DNA of 64,000 bases from Leptospirales bacterium. GTDB taxonomy: Bacteria; Spirochaetota; Leptospiria; Leptospirales; Leptonemataceae. Position 1 is the stretch's first letter, and each line of letters opens with the position of its first letter. The DNA lies in the NCBI GenBank assembly GCA_019694655.1, contig JAIBBN010000011.1, positions 35,072 through 99,071 on the forward strand, in the 5' to 3' direction. Of this stretch, positions 8,743-16,408 are shown in pieces. The position numbers were made by a program, and so were the translations under genes. Below the pieces are notes generated by a model. That model did not search any database and was not told the DNA's origin. It saw only the letters and a program-made list of their open reading frames with translations.

Positions 8743-9291
8743 CTAACGGGAACCCTGGGGAGCTGCAGATCCAGGTACGTAGAAATCCGGATTCCAGGCG
8801 AGGCTATGTAGCAGCCGGGACGCTGCTTCGTTGTGGTCCTTTCTCCAGGCGACGATTGCCAACAGCAGCAAGTCGCCCTGTCGTTTGATTCTAATTTCTC
8901 GTTGGATGTCATTGCGCCCGATTCGGCCCTCACATTGAAGCCGCCTGTCGAAGTCGCCGCCTTCCGGTAGCTCCGGAAAGCGGCAGGGGGCCAGCGTTTC
9001 CAGCGACAATTGCGGTATCGCTTCGGCGCGGCGGAGTGTAAATGCGGTCATATAGACATACAGACTTTCCTGGTCTGCGGACTGCAGCTCCGTCTCCATA
9101 TGCAAGCCGCGCGGTGTTTGGCGAACCCGCATGGGTTCAGGCGTCAGGAAACTTGCCGGAGCGCGATAGTGATTGAAAGGCGCGTTTGACTCGACGACTG
9201 CTGCCGATTCGACGGATTGCGCAACCAGTCTGTTGCTGAGTCCAAGTGCGAGGGCCAGCGCGACTCCCGCAATGCGGCGCCAACCAATCAT
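8743..9291 (-). CDS. Exported protein of unknown function
   Basis: 182 residues with an N-terminal signal peptide (hydrophobic run VALALALGLSNRLVAQ, likely signal peptidase I cleavage after AQ). The rest looks like a soluble beta-rich domain with two Cys, C103 in LAPCRFPE and C120 in LQCEGR, that could form a disulfide. No family recognised. The ATG at 9291 overlaps the preceding stop by one base, making it the last gene of the regulator/HEAT/exported-protein chain. Confidence 0.65.
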   Translation of the reverse strand: MIGWRRIAGVALALALGLSNRLVAQSVESAAVVESNAPFNHYRAPASFLTPEPMRVRQTPRGLHMETELQSADQESLYVYMTAFTLRRAEAIPQLSLETLAPCRFPELPEGGDFDRRLQCEGRIGRNDIQREIRIKRQGDLLLLAIVAWRKDHNEAASRLLHSLAWNPDFYVPGSAAPQGSR

Positions 9292-10064
9292 CAGAAGAGC
9301 GCCTGATCCAGCCGTAGCGGACGCGCATCAACAAACTCAAAAACCAGGGTGCTGTCGCCAATGCCTAAGCGGCCGCCGAACTCGGCAGCGTTGCGGTCAA
9401 TCCACTGTCCCGATGCGAGCAAACCTAGAAAATTGCCGCGCACCTCATACGCCTGGCCGGCAATGATCGGCGCGATGCGGCGTTCGGCGCGACGATCAAA
9501 GCGATCCTCTCGATAGCGAAACAGCGCCTCGCGTCCATCGAGGTCAAAAAACGAGAGGTAGTCGCCACGTACGCCCGAGTAGCGCAGTCGGATCGAAGCA
9601 GGAGGGGTCTGACCTTGTTGCATCGCCTTTCGGATTTCGTCCAATCGGGGATCATTTTCCCGAATGTCGCCCTCATATGGCGAGTCTGAAGCATCTTGCT
9701 GCGGCGAACTCAGCTGGGCCAGCGTTTGGCCGCCGGGGGCGAAGCCAAAGATCCGAAACGCAAGGCGATAGCGTTCGTTAGTACGCATGTTCGTGTTTTC
9801 AAATCCTTCGCTCAGGAAATACACTGTCCGACCTGCTGCATCCTCAAAGACGCGGACCGATTCATAGGCACGGCCCGTATCCGCCCGACGCAGGCCTCGA
9901 AACAGGAGTTCTTCGTGCAGCGATCGGCGGCTCCCACGCAGGGATCGCAACTCGGCGTGACTGAAATCGCTGAACTGAGCGGGCGACGCCGCCGGCGTCC
10001 GCGCGGCGGATAGCAACGTCGCTACGAGCAGCGCCCCGCCGCAAGGCCGCGCGAACGGAATCAT
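9291..10064 (-). CDS. Exported protein of unknown function
   Basis: 257 residues with an N-terminal signal sequence (GGALLVATLLSAARTPAAS). The mature part is soluble with alternating charged and beta-like segments, including Y-L-S-F-F-D-L-D-G-R-E-A-L-F, and no recognisable catalytic motif. No family assigned. ATG 10064 shares ATGA with the stop of the HEAT-repeat gene and the 3' end touches the next gene, so it is translated in a coupled set of three exported proteins. Confidence 0.65.
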   Translation of the reverse strand: MIPFARPCGGALLVATLLSAARTPAASPAQFSDFSHAELRSLRGSRRSLHEELLFRGLRRADTGRAYESVRVFEDAAGRTVYFLSEGFENTNMRTNERYRLAFRIFGFAPGGQTLAQLSSPQQDASDSPYEGDIRENDPRLDEIRKAMQQGQTPPASIRLRYSGVRGDYLSFFDLDGREALFRYREDRFDRRAERRIAPIIAGQAYEVRGNFLGLLASGQWIDRNAAEFGGRLGIGDSTLVFEFVDARPLRLDQALF

Positions 10065-11275
10065 GGCGCACCCTCGGCGCCGGAAGCGCTGCTGTTTTCT
10101 GATGTTTCTGGCGCGTCGCGATCGCTTTCGTCTTCGCCAGTGGCGCCGTCGAGCCGCTTGATAGCAGCCCGGGCTGCCGCGCGGATCCGCGGGCCTGAAT
10201 CGTTGGCGGCAATGTATTCCAGAAGCGGGCGCGCAGCCTGCAGACGAATTTCTCCTATCTGGCGGACGGCGCGCAATCGAACTCGGCCATCATCGTCGCG
10301 CGCTGCGGCGAGGATTTCGGCGTTCACTTCTTCGTCCCCCAGGCGCACCAGCGCGCCCAGTAACTGAAGTTTGAATGAACTTAAAGCAGCGCGCTCCCGG
10401 GAATTGGAAAGGGCCCGAATCTTGTTCAGTTCCTCGCGGATGGGGGACGCTACGCTGCGATCCCCCAGTCGTCCCAGCGCGTTGGCAGCGAAGCTGCGCG
10501 TTGTTGGGTCCAGTTGCTCATTGCGCAGGACGCCCAGCAGGTGGTCTTTCATTTCAACGGCGCCGGCTCGGCCATAAAACAGGGTGATTGCCAGTCGTAT
10601 CTCGCTATGAGTGCGGGGATCGTCTGATTTCTCCTTGAAGAAGGACGCCATTTCGCGCCGCTTCAGTTCTCCCAGAAGATTGATCACGCTGACCAGCAAT
10701 TGATTGTTTTCCGCGTACTCCTCCTTTCTGGCCAGTTCCTCCAATGCAGCTCCGGCTTCGGCCGGCGGATCGTGTGAAAGCGCTGCGACGGCGGCGCGGA
10801 TCACGTCGCGGTTCTCATCGCGCAGCGCAGCGATAAAGACGGCCTGCGACGATCGGTGTCGCATTTCACCCAGTACGCGTATTGCGGTTTCACGGACGGC
10901 AAAATCGAGGTCCTTGCTGGCCATTTCTTCCAGCACAGGATAGAAGCGCTGCCGTTCCTGTTCGTTGAGCGCGATTACTTTGCGCATGCCCGCGCGTCGT
11001 TCGGTAGAGGCCGCAAAGCGGATCATGTTCTCCAGGGCGTCGAGGGCGCGCTGTCGCGGCTCGGAGGCGTCGCCGGCGACTGACGAGGCGGGCGCAGGCG
11101 CCGAAGGGCTGGGAGCTGTTTGTGCAGGAGCCGACGGCGCAGGCTGTGCCAGCAAAGCGCCGCTCAATACGACTGAGGCCGCGAGGCTGCAAAGCCTGAG
11201 GGTTGTGCTGCAGTTGATAAGCGCCAGACTATGGACTGGTGCGCAGCGCCGCGTTCTCTTTTTCCAGCATGGCAA
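10061..11275 (-). CDS. Exported HEAT-repeat protein
   Basis: About 404 residues. A hydrophobic export signal ([16 protein letters not shown]) and a Pro/Ala-rich linker precede a run of HEAT/PBS-lyase-like repeats: pairs of helices with the recurring pattern V-R-x-x-A-I-R-V-L-G-E. The tail is acidic and Ser-rich. HEAT solenoids usually scaffold protein contacts. The start is uncertain: no ATG precedes the signal, so TTG 11275 (or GTG 11278) inside the regulator gene is proposed, giving a 47-bp overlap. Co-transcribed with the upstream response regulator and two downstream exported genes. Confidence 0.65.
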   Translation of the reverse strand: MPCWKKRTRRCAPVHSLALINCSTTLRLCSLAASVVLSGALLAQPAPSAPAQTAPSPSAPAPASSVAGDASEPRQRALDALENMIRFAASTERRAGMRKVIALNEQERQRFYPVLEEMASKDLDFAVRETAIRVLGEMRHRSSQAVFIAALRDENRDVIRAAVAALSHDPPAEAGAALEELARKEEYAENNQLLVSVINLLGELKRREMASFFKEKSDDPRTHSEIRLAITLFYGRAGAVEMKDHLLGVLRNEQLDPTTRSFAANALGRLGDRSVASPIREELNKIRALSNSRERAALSSFKLQLLGALVRLGDEEVNAEILAAARDDDGRVRLRAVRQIGEIRLQAARPLLEYIAANDSGPRIRAAARAAIKRLDGATGEDESDRDAPETSENSSASGAEGAP

Positions 11276-11717
11276 CACGCTGTTCCAGGGAATTGAGCAG
11301 ACGCTGGTTTTCAATATTCTCGCGGAAGCGAGCGATAAGTTCCTCAATATCGCGGCGGAGCGTGTCCATATTCCAGGGCTTTTCCACATAGCGATTCAGG
11401 CCCCCGTAGTTGATGGCATGGATAGCATTGTCTAAACCAGCCTGACCGGTGAGCAAGATCTTGATGCAGTCGACCTGCGTCTTATTGATCTGCTCCAGAA
11501 ACTGATCGCCCTTCATTCCCGGCATCACCTGGTCAGTGATCACCACTTCCACGACGCCGCCGGATTTTTCTATGTCGTCGATCAGCTGCAACGCCTCCTC
11601 GGCGCTGGAGGCAATTTCAATCTCATGACTGCCGCCAAAATGTTCGCGCAACTGCTCGCGAAGCGTCTCCAGAACGGAGACCTCGTCATCAACGCAGACG
11701 AAGAATCCCTTGTCCAT
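11229..11717 (-). CDS. Stand-alone response regulator with C-terminal coiled coil
   Basis: 162 residues. A CheY-like receiver domain with acidic pocket D10-D11, phosphoacceptor D62 (in [11 protein letters not shown]), T90 and conserved K113 (YVEKPW). The last 40 residues form a heptad-rich coiled coil ([20 protein letters not shown]), with no DNA-binding output domain. It probably acts by protein contact. ATG 11717 is preceded by GGGAGAG. It heads the operon with the HEAT-repeat and two exported genes. No cognate kinase is adjacent; the HATPase protein at 20844-21566 lacks a phospho-His domain. Confidence 0.88.
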   Translation of the reverse strand: MDKGFFVCVDDEVSVLETLREQLREHFGGSHEIEIASSAEEALQLIDDIEKSGGVVEVVITDQVMPGMKGDQFLEQINKTQVDCIKILLTGQAGLDNAIHAINYGGLNRYVEKPWNMDTLRRDIEELIARFRENIENQRLLNSLEQRVAMLEKENAALRTSP

Positions 11718-11910
11718 GCTACTCTCCCTGATCATCGGTCAGACCCTGCAAATCTTTAGTCGCATCGCCCCTTCCCCCGAAGGCGGCGGTCCCTGGAAAT
11801 ACAGTCACAGACCTGACCTGCATTCAATCAATTTTCCCGCCGGAGGGCGCCAGGGAATTCCGATTGGCCATTGGATTGACCGCAGGACGCTGCGCTCAGC
11901 GCCTTGATCT

Positions 11911-12156
11911 ATGGCATTGCGCTACCTGATGACCCAGCAAATCGTTCCTGGCCAGGGGATGAGCTATACCCACTATGAGATCGAGGGCGACGACCAGATT
12001 GTCAGAATGTTGACGGCCCTTCCCGAGGCTGGCCGCATCTCGCTGTATCCTCGACCGCCGGTGAAAAAGCTTTTTGCTCCGGAGCGCTGTGAAACCTCCA
12101 GTGCGGAGGACTTTTTGAAGCTATGGGCAGAAGGCGAGAATAAGCTTCGGCAATAA
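11911..12156 (+). CDS. Small conserved-looking protein of unknown function
   Basis: 81 residues, soluble, no signal peptide. It starts MALRYLMTQ and contains a Y-T-H-Y-E-I-E-G-D-D-Q-I-V-R-M-L stretch and C-terminal helix SSAEDFLKLWAEGENKL. No family recognised. The ribosome binding site is weak, so ATG at 11929 or 11959 are alternative starts. It ends 11 bp before tRNA-Phe, which lies on the other strand. The preceding 11718-11910 interval holds no gene I can support. Confidence 0.5.
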   Translation: MALRYLMTQQIVPGQGMSYTHYEIEGDDQIVRMLTALPEAGRISLYPRPPVKKLFAPERCETSSAEDFLKLWAEGENKLRQ

Positions 12157-12167
12157 GAAAGTTGCAC

Positions 12168-12240
<73 letters not shown>

Positions 12241-12312
12241 CGCATGGACAGGTCCGCCGCCGCCAGCGCCCTGTCAACAAGTTCGGTACGATTCGGACGT
12301 CAGGAGAATTTC

Positions 12313-12702
12313 ATGAGCCACGAATTGATTCGACTGCTGCGGAGCAAGCCGCCGCTGGCCCTGGTCGGCGCCAGCAACAGACCGGAAAAGTTTGGCAATA
12401 TCATTCTGAAGACGATGCGAGCCCGCGACTACACTATTCTGCCAATCAATTCGGCAGAGAAAGAAATCGAAGGTCTGCAGGCCTTTCCAAATTTGACAGA
12501 AGCCGCGCAACGGTCCGCAATTGGATTGGTGGTGTATGTTGTGCCGCCTCCGCGAACATTGCGCAGTCTGGCGGAAGCGCGGTCGCTTGGGCTGCTGCGC
12601 GTCTGGATACAGCCAGGCGCCAGCGATGCTGCAGTTGTCGATTATCTGGAAAGGAACGGTTTTCAGTTCTTGGTGAACGCCTGTGTGATGGTCGAAGGCT
12701 GA
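12313..12702 (+). CDS. CoA-binding domain protein (YccU family)
   Basis: 129 residues forming a single Rossmann-like CoA_binding_2 domain (PF13380). Near the N-terminus is LVGASNRPEKFGNIILKTM, the typical V-G-A-S-x(3)-K-x-G glycine loop, followed by VVYVVPPPRT and RVWIQPGA. Members bind CoA or nucleotide and their biological role is unclear. ATG 12313 is preceded by AGGAG (12302-12306), which decides against an upstream in-frame ATG at 12244. Its 3' end overlaps the convergent lipB by 40 bp. Confidence 0.82.
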   Translation: MSHELIRLLRSKPPLALVGASNRPEKFGNIILKTMRARDYTILPINSAEKEIEGLQAFPNLTEAAQRSAIGLVVYVVPPPRTLRSLAEARSLGLLRVWIQPGASDAAVVDYLERNGFQFLVNACVMVEG

Positions 12703-13349
12703 TCATCCCGAGTGGAGAATTCCAGGGCCTCGGCCAGGCAATGCAGGAATCGCTGAGTGAAGTCGCCAATCCTATCCGACGCTCCGCCCAACTGCTCAAT
12801 GCTGACCGGCCGTAGCTCGGCATGCCCGCATACCGCAATTGCCGAAAAGCTGGAGAGCGAGTTCTTAACATTCAAAGCCAGACCGTGGCTGGAAAAAAAG
12901 GACTTCAAATCCAGACCAATCGAAAGCAGTTTACGGCCATCGATACTGTAGAGCCCGGGACGGTCTGAATCCAGAAAAGTTTCCAGCGACCACGTATGTT
13001 GCACGGCTTGCTGCACGCTTTCCAGCAGCATTCGAAAATACTCGCTGAATCCAAGCTGCCGGCGCCGCAAATCCAGATGCGCGTAAAAGATCCACTGGCC
13101 GGGTTCATGGGCCGTGTGATCGCCGCCCCTGGCAATCTGCGCGTATTTCACGCCCCGTCGACGTAGTTCAGCGTCGGTAAGGTGCAGGTTTTGCGGCCGA
13201 GATTGCACGCCGGCCGTAATCGTAGGCGGGTGCTGGCAGATGAGAAAGAGCTCCCGTCGAGCGCGTCGCAAGCGTTGTTGCAGGCGCAGATAACGATCGT
13301 AGTCCAGCGGCGGCGAAGCCGAGGCGATCATGTCAATTGTGCGCACCAT
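12663..13349 (-). CDS. lipB: Octanoyl-[ACP]:protein N-octanoyltransferase
   Basis: 228 residues. LipB moves octanoyl groups from acyl carrier protein to lipoyl domains, the first step of de novo lipoate synthesis. The substrate-pocket motif RGGDHTAHEPGQ matches the family G-G-x-x-T-x-H-x-P-G-Q. The conserved Lys lies in GRKLLSIG, and the catalytic Cys in AVCGHAELRPVSI. ATG 13349 overlaps the truD end by 17 bp; an ATG at 13370 is an alternative. Last gene of the eight-gene chain that begins at 21566. lipA is not nearby. Confidence 0.88.
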   Translation of the reverse strand: MVRTIDMIASASPPLDYDRYLRLQQRLRRARRELFLICQHPPTITAGVQSRPQNLHLTDAELRRRGVKYAQIARGGDHTAHEPGQWIFYAHLDLRRRQLGFSEYFRMLLESVQQAVQHTWSLETFLDSDRPGLYSIDGRKLLSIGLDLKSFFSSHGLALNVKNSLSSFSAIAVCGHAELRPVSIEQLGGASDRIGDFTQRFLHCLAEALEFSTRDDQPSTITQAFTKN

Positions 13350-14592
13350 TGTATTGCTCTTCAGGTTCATTGCGTAGATGGCGCGGATTCTCTGACGGAG
13401 CGCGCCGCAATGCTGTCAAACGTTTGATTACCATGGTCCCAAAGGAACCGCGCGGCAAGATAAATTCAACGGTTGCCTTCCGTTTCTTCTTGTAACGTTC
13501 GTCATCCATCCGCTCCCCGATTTTGAGATCGCGGGGATGCAGCAATAACGGGCGCTCGTAAGACTTCAAGTATACGTCCCGGAATGTCGCGTCTTCCAAA
13601 TGCCGGGCTGTCAGCTTTTGCTCAGCCAGCGCCTGATCCAGAGCCTGCCGTACCGGCGCCTCCAGTCTGCCCATCCCCGGCCCAGGCGCCGGCAGTCGCT
13701 GCGCCTGCATAGCGCGCTCCGCTTCTGACGTCAGCGTACGATAGAAGCGGTAGGCGCCTGCCTTTCCGGCCGTCAGAAAACTTAGCGGCGCGTTGGCGGC
13801 CACCAGACGATCAGCAGCCTGATTCCAGAGATGCGATTGCAGCGAGCTAAGCGCCATACTCAGATCATCCCGTGAAAGCAATGAGGCCACGTTGGCCCGG
13901 CCCTTTCCCCTGCCCAACAGCATGCTGAAAGCGCGACGTTCCAGGTTGGTATGGGCGGCTGCCAGGCAAGCGGTCCAGTCGCCCCAACGCGCCTCAAGAA
14001 TATGCTTTCGCTCTCTGGCAGACTTCTTTTCGCCGGGATAGCGCAATGTTAGAGCGATGCGCAAGGCGAGTTCGATCTCGCCGCGCAGCAAGGCGGCGGC
14101 CAGAAAGCCGCGCTTTGGATCATAGGCGCCAAATCGCTGATCATCAAAATAATTTGGCAACCCGTAGCGCAGAACTTCGCCGAGGTTTTCGTCAAGAATT
14201 GATTCCTGCCAGGGAGCAATATTTCTGAGCACGATGCGAAATGCATTGCCACTGATATACTCCGGCGCCATTGCCGAATTGCTTCTTCCAAGGTATTGTA
14301 GCGAGAAACCGTTGACTGGCGACTGCAGCGGCCTGTCGCCTTCCACCGTTACCAGCTGCGTTGTTGTCGCGTGACGATCCTTACGTCCGCCATAGCTGAT
14401 TCGATCATAGCTGATGCCCGAATGTCGAGCAGCATAATGCAGCGCATCTGTCGTATTCCAGCCCGACTTGGTCAGTTGGTAAGCCTGAAATGCGCCCGCT
14501 TCTGTTAGCGGCAGGGTCCACTGTTCCTGAACAACAAAGTCGTCCGCCTGGACTTTGATCTTGTAAGCAATGGCCGCTGTGATTTCGCTCAT
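13333..14592 (-). CDS. truD: tRNA pseudouridine(13) synthase
   Basis: 419 residues. TruD makes pseudouridine 13 in certain tRNAs. The N-terminal core has the F-V-V-Q-E motif (usually F-x-V-x-E), then GGRKDRHATTTQ containing the catalytic Asp of the family's G-x-K-D-R box. Next come FFDDQRFG-like YFDDQRFG and the insertion domain. ATG 14592 overlaps the upstream Cys-rich gene as ATGA, which decides against earlier in-frame starts. It has no functional tie to the flanking glycosyltransferase and lipB; the link is positional. Confidence 0.9.
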   Translation of the reverse strand: MSEITAAIAYKIKVQADDFVVQEQWTLPLTEAGAFQAYQLTKSGWNTTDALHYAARHSGISYDRISYGGRKDRHATTTQLVTVEGDRPLQSPVNGFSLQYLGRSNSAMAPEYISGNAFRIVLRNIAPWQESILDENLGEVLRYGLPNYFDDQRFGAYDPKRGFLAAALLRGEIELALRIALTLRYPGEKKSARERKHILEARWGDWTACLAAAHTNLERRAFSMLLGRGKGRANVASLLSRDDLSMALSSLQSHLWNQAADRLVAANAPLSFLTAGKAGAYRFYRTLTSEAERAMQAQRLPAPGPGMGRLEAPVRQALDQALAEQKLTARHLEDATFRDVYLKSYERPLLLHPRDLKIGERMDDERYKKKRKATVEFILPRGSFGTMVIKRLTALRRAPSENPRHLRNEPEEQYNGAHN

Positions 14593-14927
14593 CTTGCGCC
14601 AGCCATCAAGCAAAAGGCCAGCGCGCGACAATCCGGACCGCTTGCGGCCTCGCAATTTTGCATCAGCTGCGGTCGACGAAGACAACCGGCAAGGCAGCCG
14701 CTCTCAAACGATTGCAGCGCGGGATGCTGTTGCGCCTGCGCCCCGAACAATTGCAGTGCGCATTCCCGCCCTCTCTGGCATGCTTCCTCGCAATAGCTTG
14801 CGGACTCGAAGTGCACGCCGCCTGCGGTCTCGCTTGAAAAGAAGATTCGGCGGCCAAGGGCGAAGCTCAAGATCAACGCAATCAGAACGTAGAGCCCTCC
14901 CCATCGGACGTGCATCAAGCGCCTCAT
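14589..14927 (-). CDS. Small membrane-anchored Cys-rich protein
   Basis: 112 residues. One N-terminal hydrophobic helix (LYVLIALILSFALG) is followed by an extracytoplasmic domain with eight Cys at 46, 50, 56, 78, 82, 92, 100 and 106. The paired C-x(3)-C units (46/50 and 78/82) suggest disulfide-linked helical hairpins. The architecture recalls small Cys-rich exported proteins described in Leptospira, though I cannot confirm the family. The gene overlaps both neighbours by ATGA (start 14927, end 14589), strong support for its being real. Confidence 0.75.
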   Translation of the reverse strand: MRRLMHVRWGGLYVLIALILSFALGRRIFFSSETAGGVHFESASYCEEACQRGRECALQLFGAQAQQHPALQSFESGCLAGCLRRPQLMQNCEAASGPDCRALAFCLMAGAR

Positions 14928-16408
14928 GGCTGAGGTCCCGGTCGAAACAATCCGGCTGTCTCCGTTAAGGCTGAAAGATTCATCTGCGAGCTTGAAGCAT
15001 CGCTTTTGCGCAACCAGAGCGGCCACTTCGATTGCAGATGGTATCCATCCGGAATCTGGCTGCGGCTTGGCCCAGCAATTAGAATTGGTCGAACGCCATC
15101 GGCGCAGCTGATCGTGCTGGCTGCCGAGGATGCATGCCAGACGCTAAGCCGGGGATAGTACATTCGAATCAGGTACGCATCCCAGGCGCGGCGGCTGACA
15201 AGACAGAGTTCGCTGCCAATTGTCGCAGCTTGCGCCGTCGGGAGCAACGGACGAGAAAGTATTGGAAGGAGACCTACGTGAAAGAGGAAGATAGCAAACG
15301 CTCCCGCCCATCCTGCCCGCCAGAGCCATTGCGGCCAGCGAGGCGTCGGTTGGAGAATTGCTGCCGTCAGCGCCGCCGGCAGAAAGGGAACAACATAGTA
15401 GCTATCCTTTCGGTCCGGCAAAAAATGCAGCAATGTAAGCAATAGAACGGCAACAGCCAATTGTGCGGCCAGCCTTCGGGAGCGAGTCAAAATCGGGCCG
15501 CGAAACGCGAACAGCCAGCCGCCAAGCAATAGCGGGCTCCAGGGCAGCGAATACAGCAGCCACCCGCCCAGCAGCCGGAACTCCGACTGGTTTTGTCCGC
15601 CAAATTTTGCAAGATTCTCGAATATGAGAAAGTGCAATAAGGCCTCGCGCACGCGATCTGTTGGCTCGATAAGCCACACGCTCAAGCAAACAATTGTCAA
15701 AGGCATGGCCAAAAAGATTCCCTGGAGAGCCGTCCGCCGCAGGCGCCGAGCGAATCGCTTGCCGGGCATTCGCAAGATGGCAAAGGAGTGAACACTGCAA
15801 AAGACAATGGTTGTATAGACGCAAAATACCGGACCCTTAAGGAGGAGACCGGCGAGCGAAAATACACCGGCAAAGAATGCTGCAGCCGCCGCCGCGCCAA
15901 TTCTTCCGGCGCCCTCAGCTTTCAGGATCCAGAATGCGGTCCAGATCAGACTGGCCGCCATGCCTTGCTCCATCATCAGCAGGCGCGAAAAGCGTGCTAC
16001 GCCAAAGAGCGACAGATAGATCAATGCAGCAATTGTTGCCTGACACAACGACTGACGGGCAAGACGTACGCAGGCGGCGACGCCAGCGGCCGCCAGCAAT
16101 GTGAAAAGAAAGGATGATAGACGCAATACGAAGATTTGCTCCCCGGCCAGGGATGCCAGAAGTGTGGCCGTCCAGAATAGCAGCGGCGGCTTGAAGTAGT
16201 TGATTTCGCCATTCAGCTGTGGCAGAAGCCAATGCCCCGAGCGCAATGTATCCTGGACAGTTGCAGCGTGCATCGGCTCATCGCCCTGCTGCAGCAGAGC
16301 AGCGCTCTGGCTACCCGGCAGCAAGTAGATGGCGGCCCAGACCGCCGTCAGCAATGCCAGAATCCAGCCGCGCTTCATCGCAGCTGGAGCGATGCGGGCA
16401 AAATTCAT
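14924..16408 (-). CDS. GT39/ArnT-like polyprenol-dependent glycosyltransferase
   Basis: 494 residues with about ten membrane helices. The first periplasmic loop carries QGDEPMHA, the acidic D-E pair typical of PMT/ArnT enzymes, followed by the family's Y-F-K-P-P-L-L-F-W motif. A short soluble domain ends the protein. These enzymes use polyprenyl-phosphate sugars to glycosylate lipid A or proteins on the outer side of the inner membrane. Acceptor and sugar are not determinable. ATG 16408 overlaps the helicase stop as ATGA, which removes 66 residues of spurious upstream frame. Confidence 0.85.
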   Translation of the reverse strand: MNFARIAPAAMKRGWILALLTAVWAAIYLLPGSQSAALLQQGDEPMHAATVQDTLRSGHWLLPQLNGEINYFKPPLLFWTATLLASLAGEQIFVLRLSSFLFTLLAAAGVAACVRLARQSLCQATIAALIYLSLFGVARFSRLLMMEQGMAASLIWTAFWILKAEGAGRIGAAAAAAFFAGVFSLAGLLLKGPVFCVYTTIVFCSVHSFAILRMPGKRFARRLRRTALQGIFLAMPLTIVCLSVWLIEPTDRVREALLHFLIFENLAKFGGQNQSEFRLLGGWLLYSLPWSPLLLGGWLFAFRGPILTRSRRLAAQLAVAVLLLTLLHFLPDRKDSYYVVPFLPAALTAAILQPTPRWPQWLWRAGWAGAFAIFLFHVGLLPILSRPLLPTAQAATIGSELCLVSRRAWDAYLIRMYYPRLSVWHASSAASTISCADGVRPILIAGPSRSQIPDGYHLQSKWPLWLRKSDASSSQMNLSALTETAGLFRPGPQP

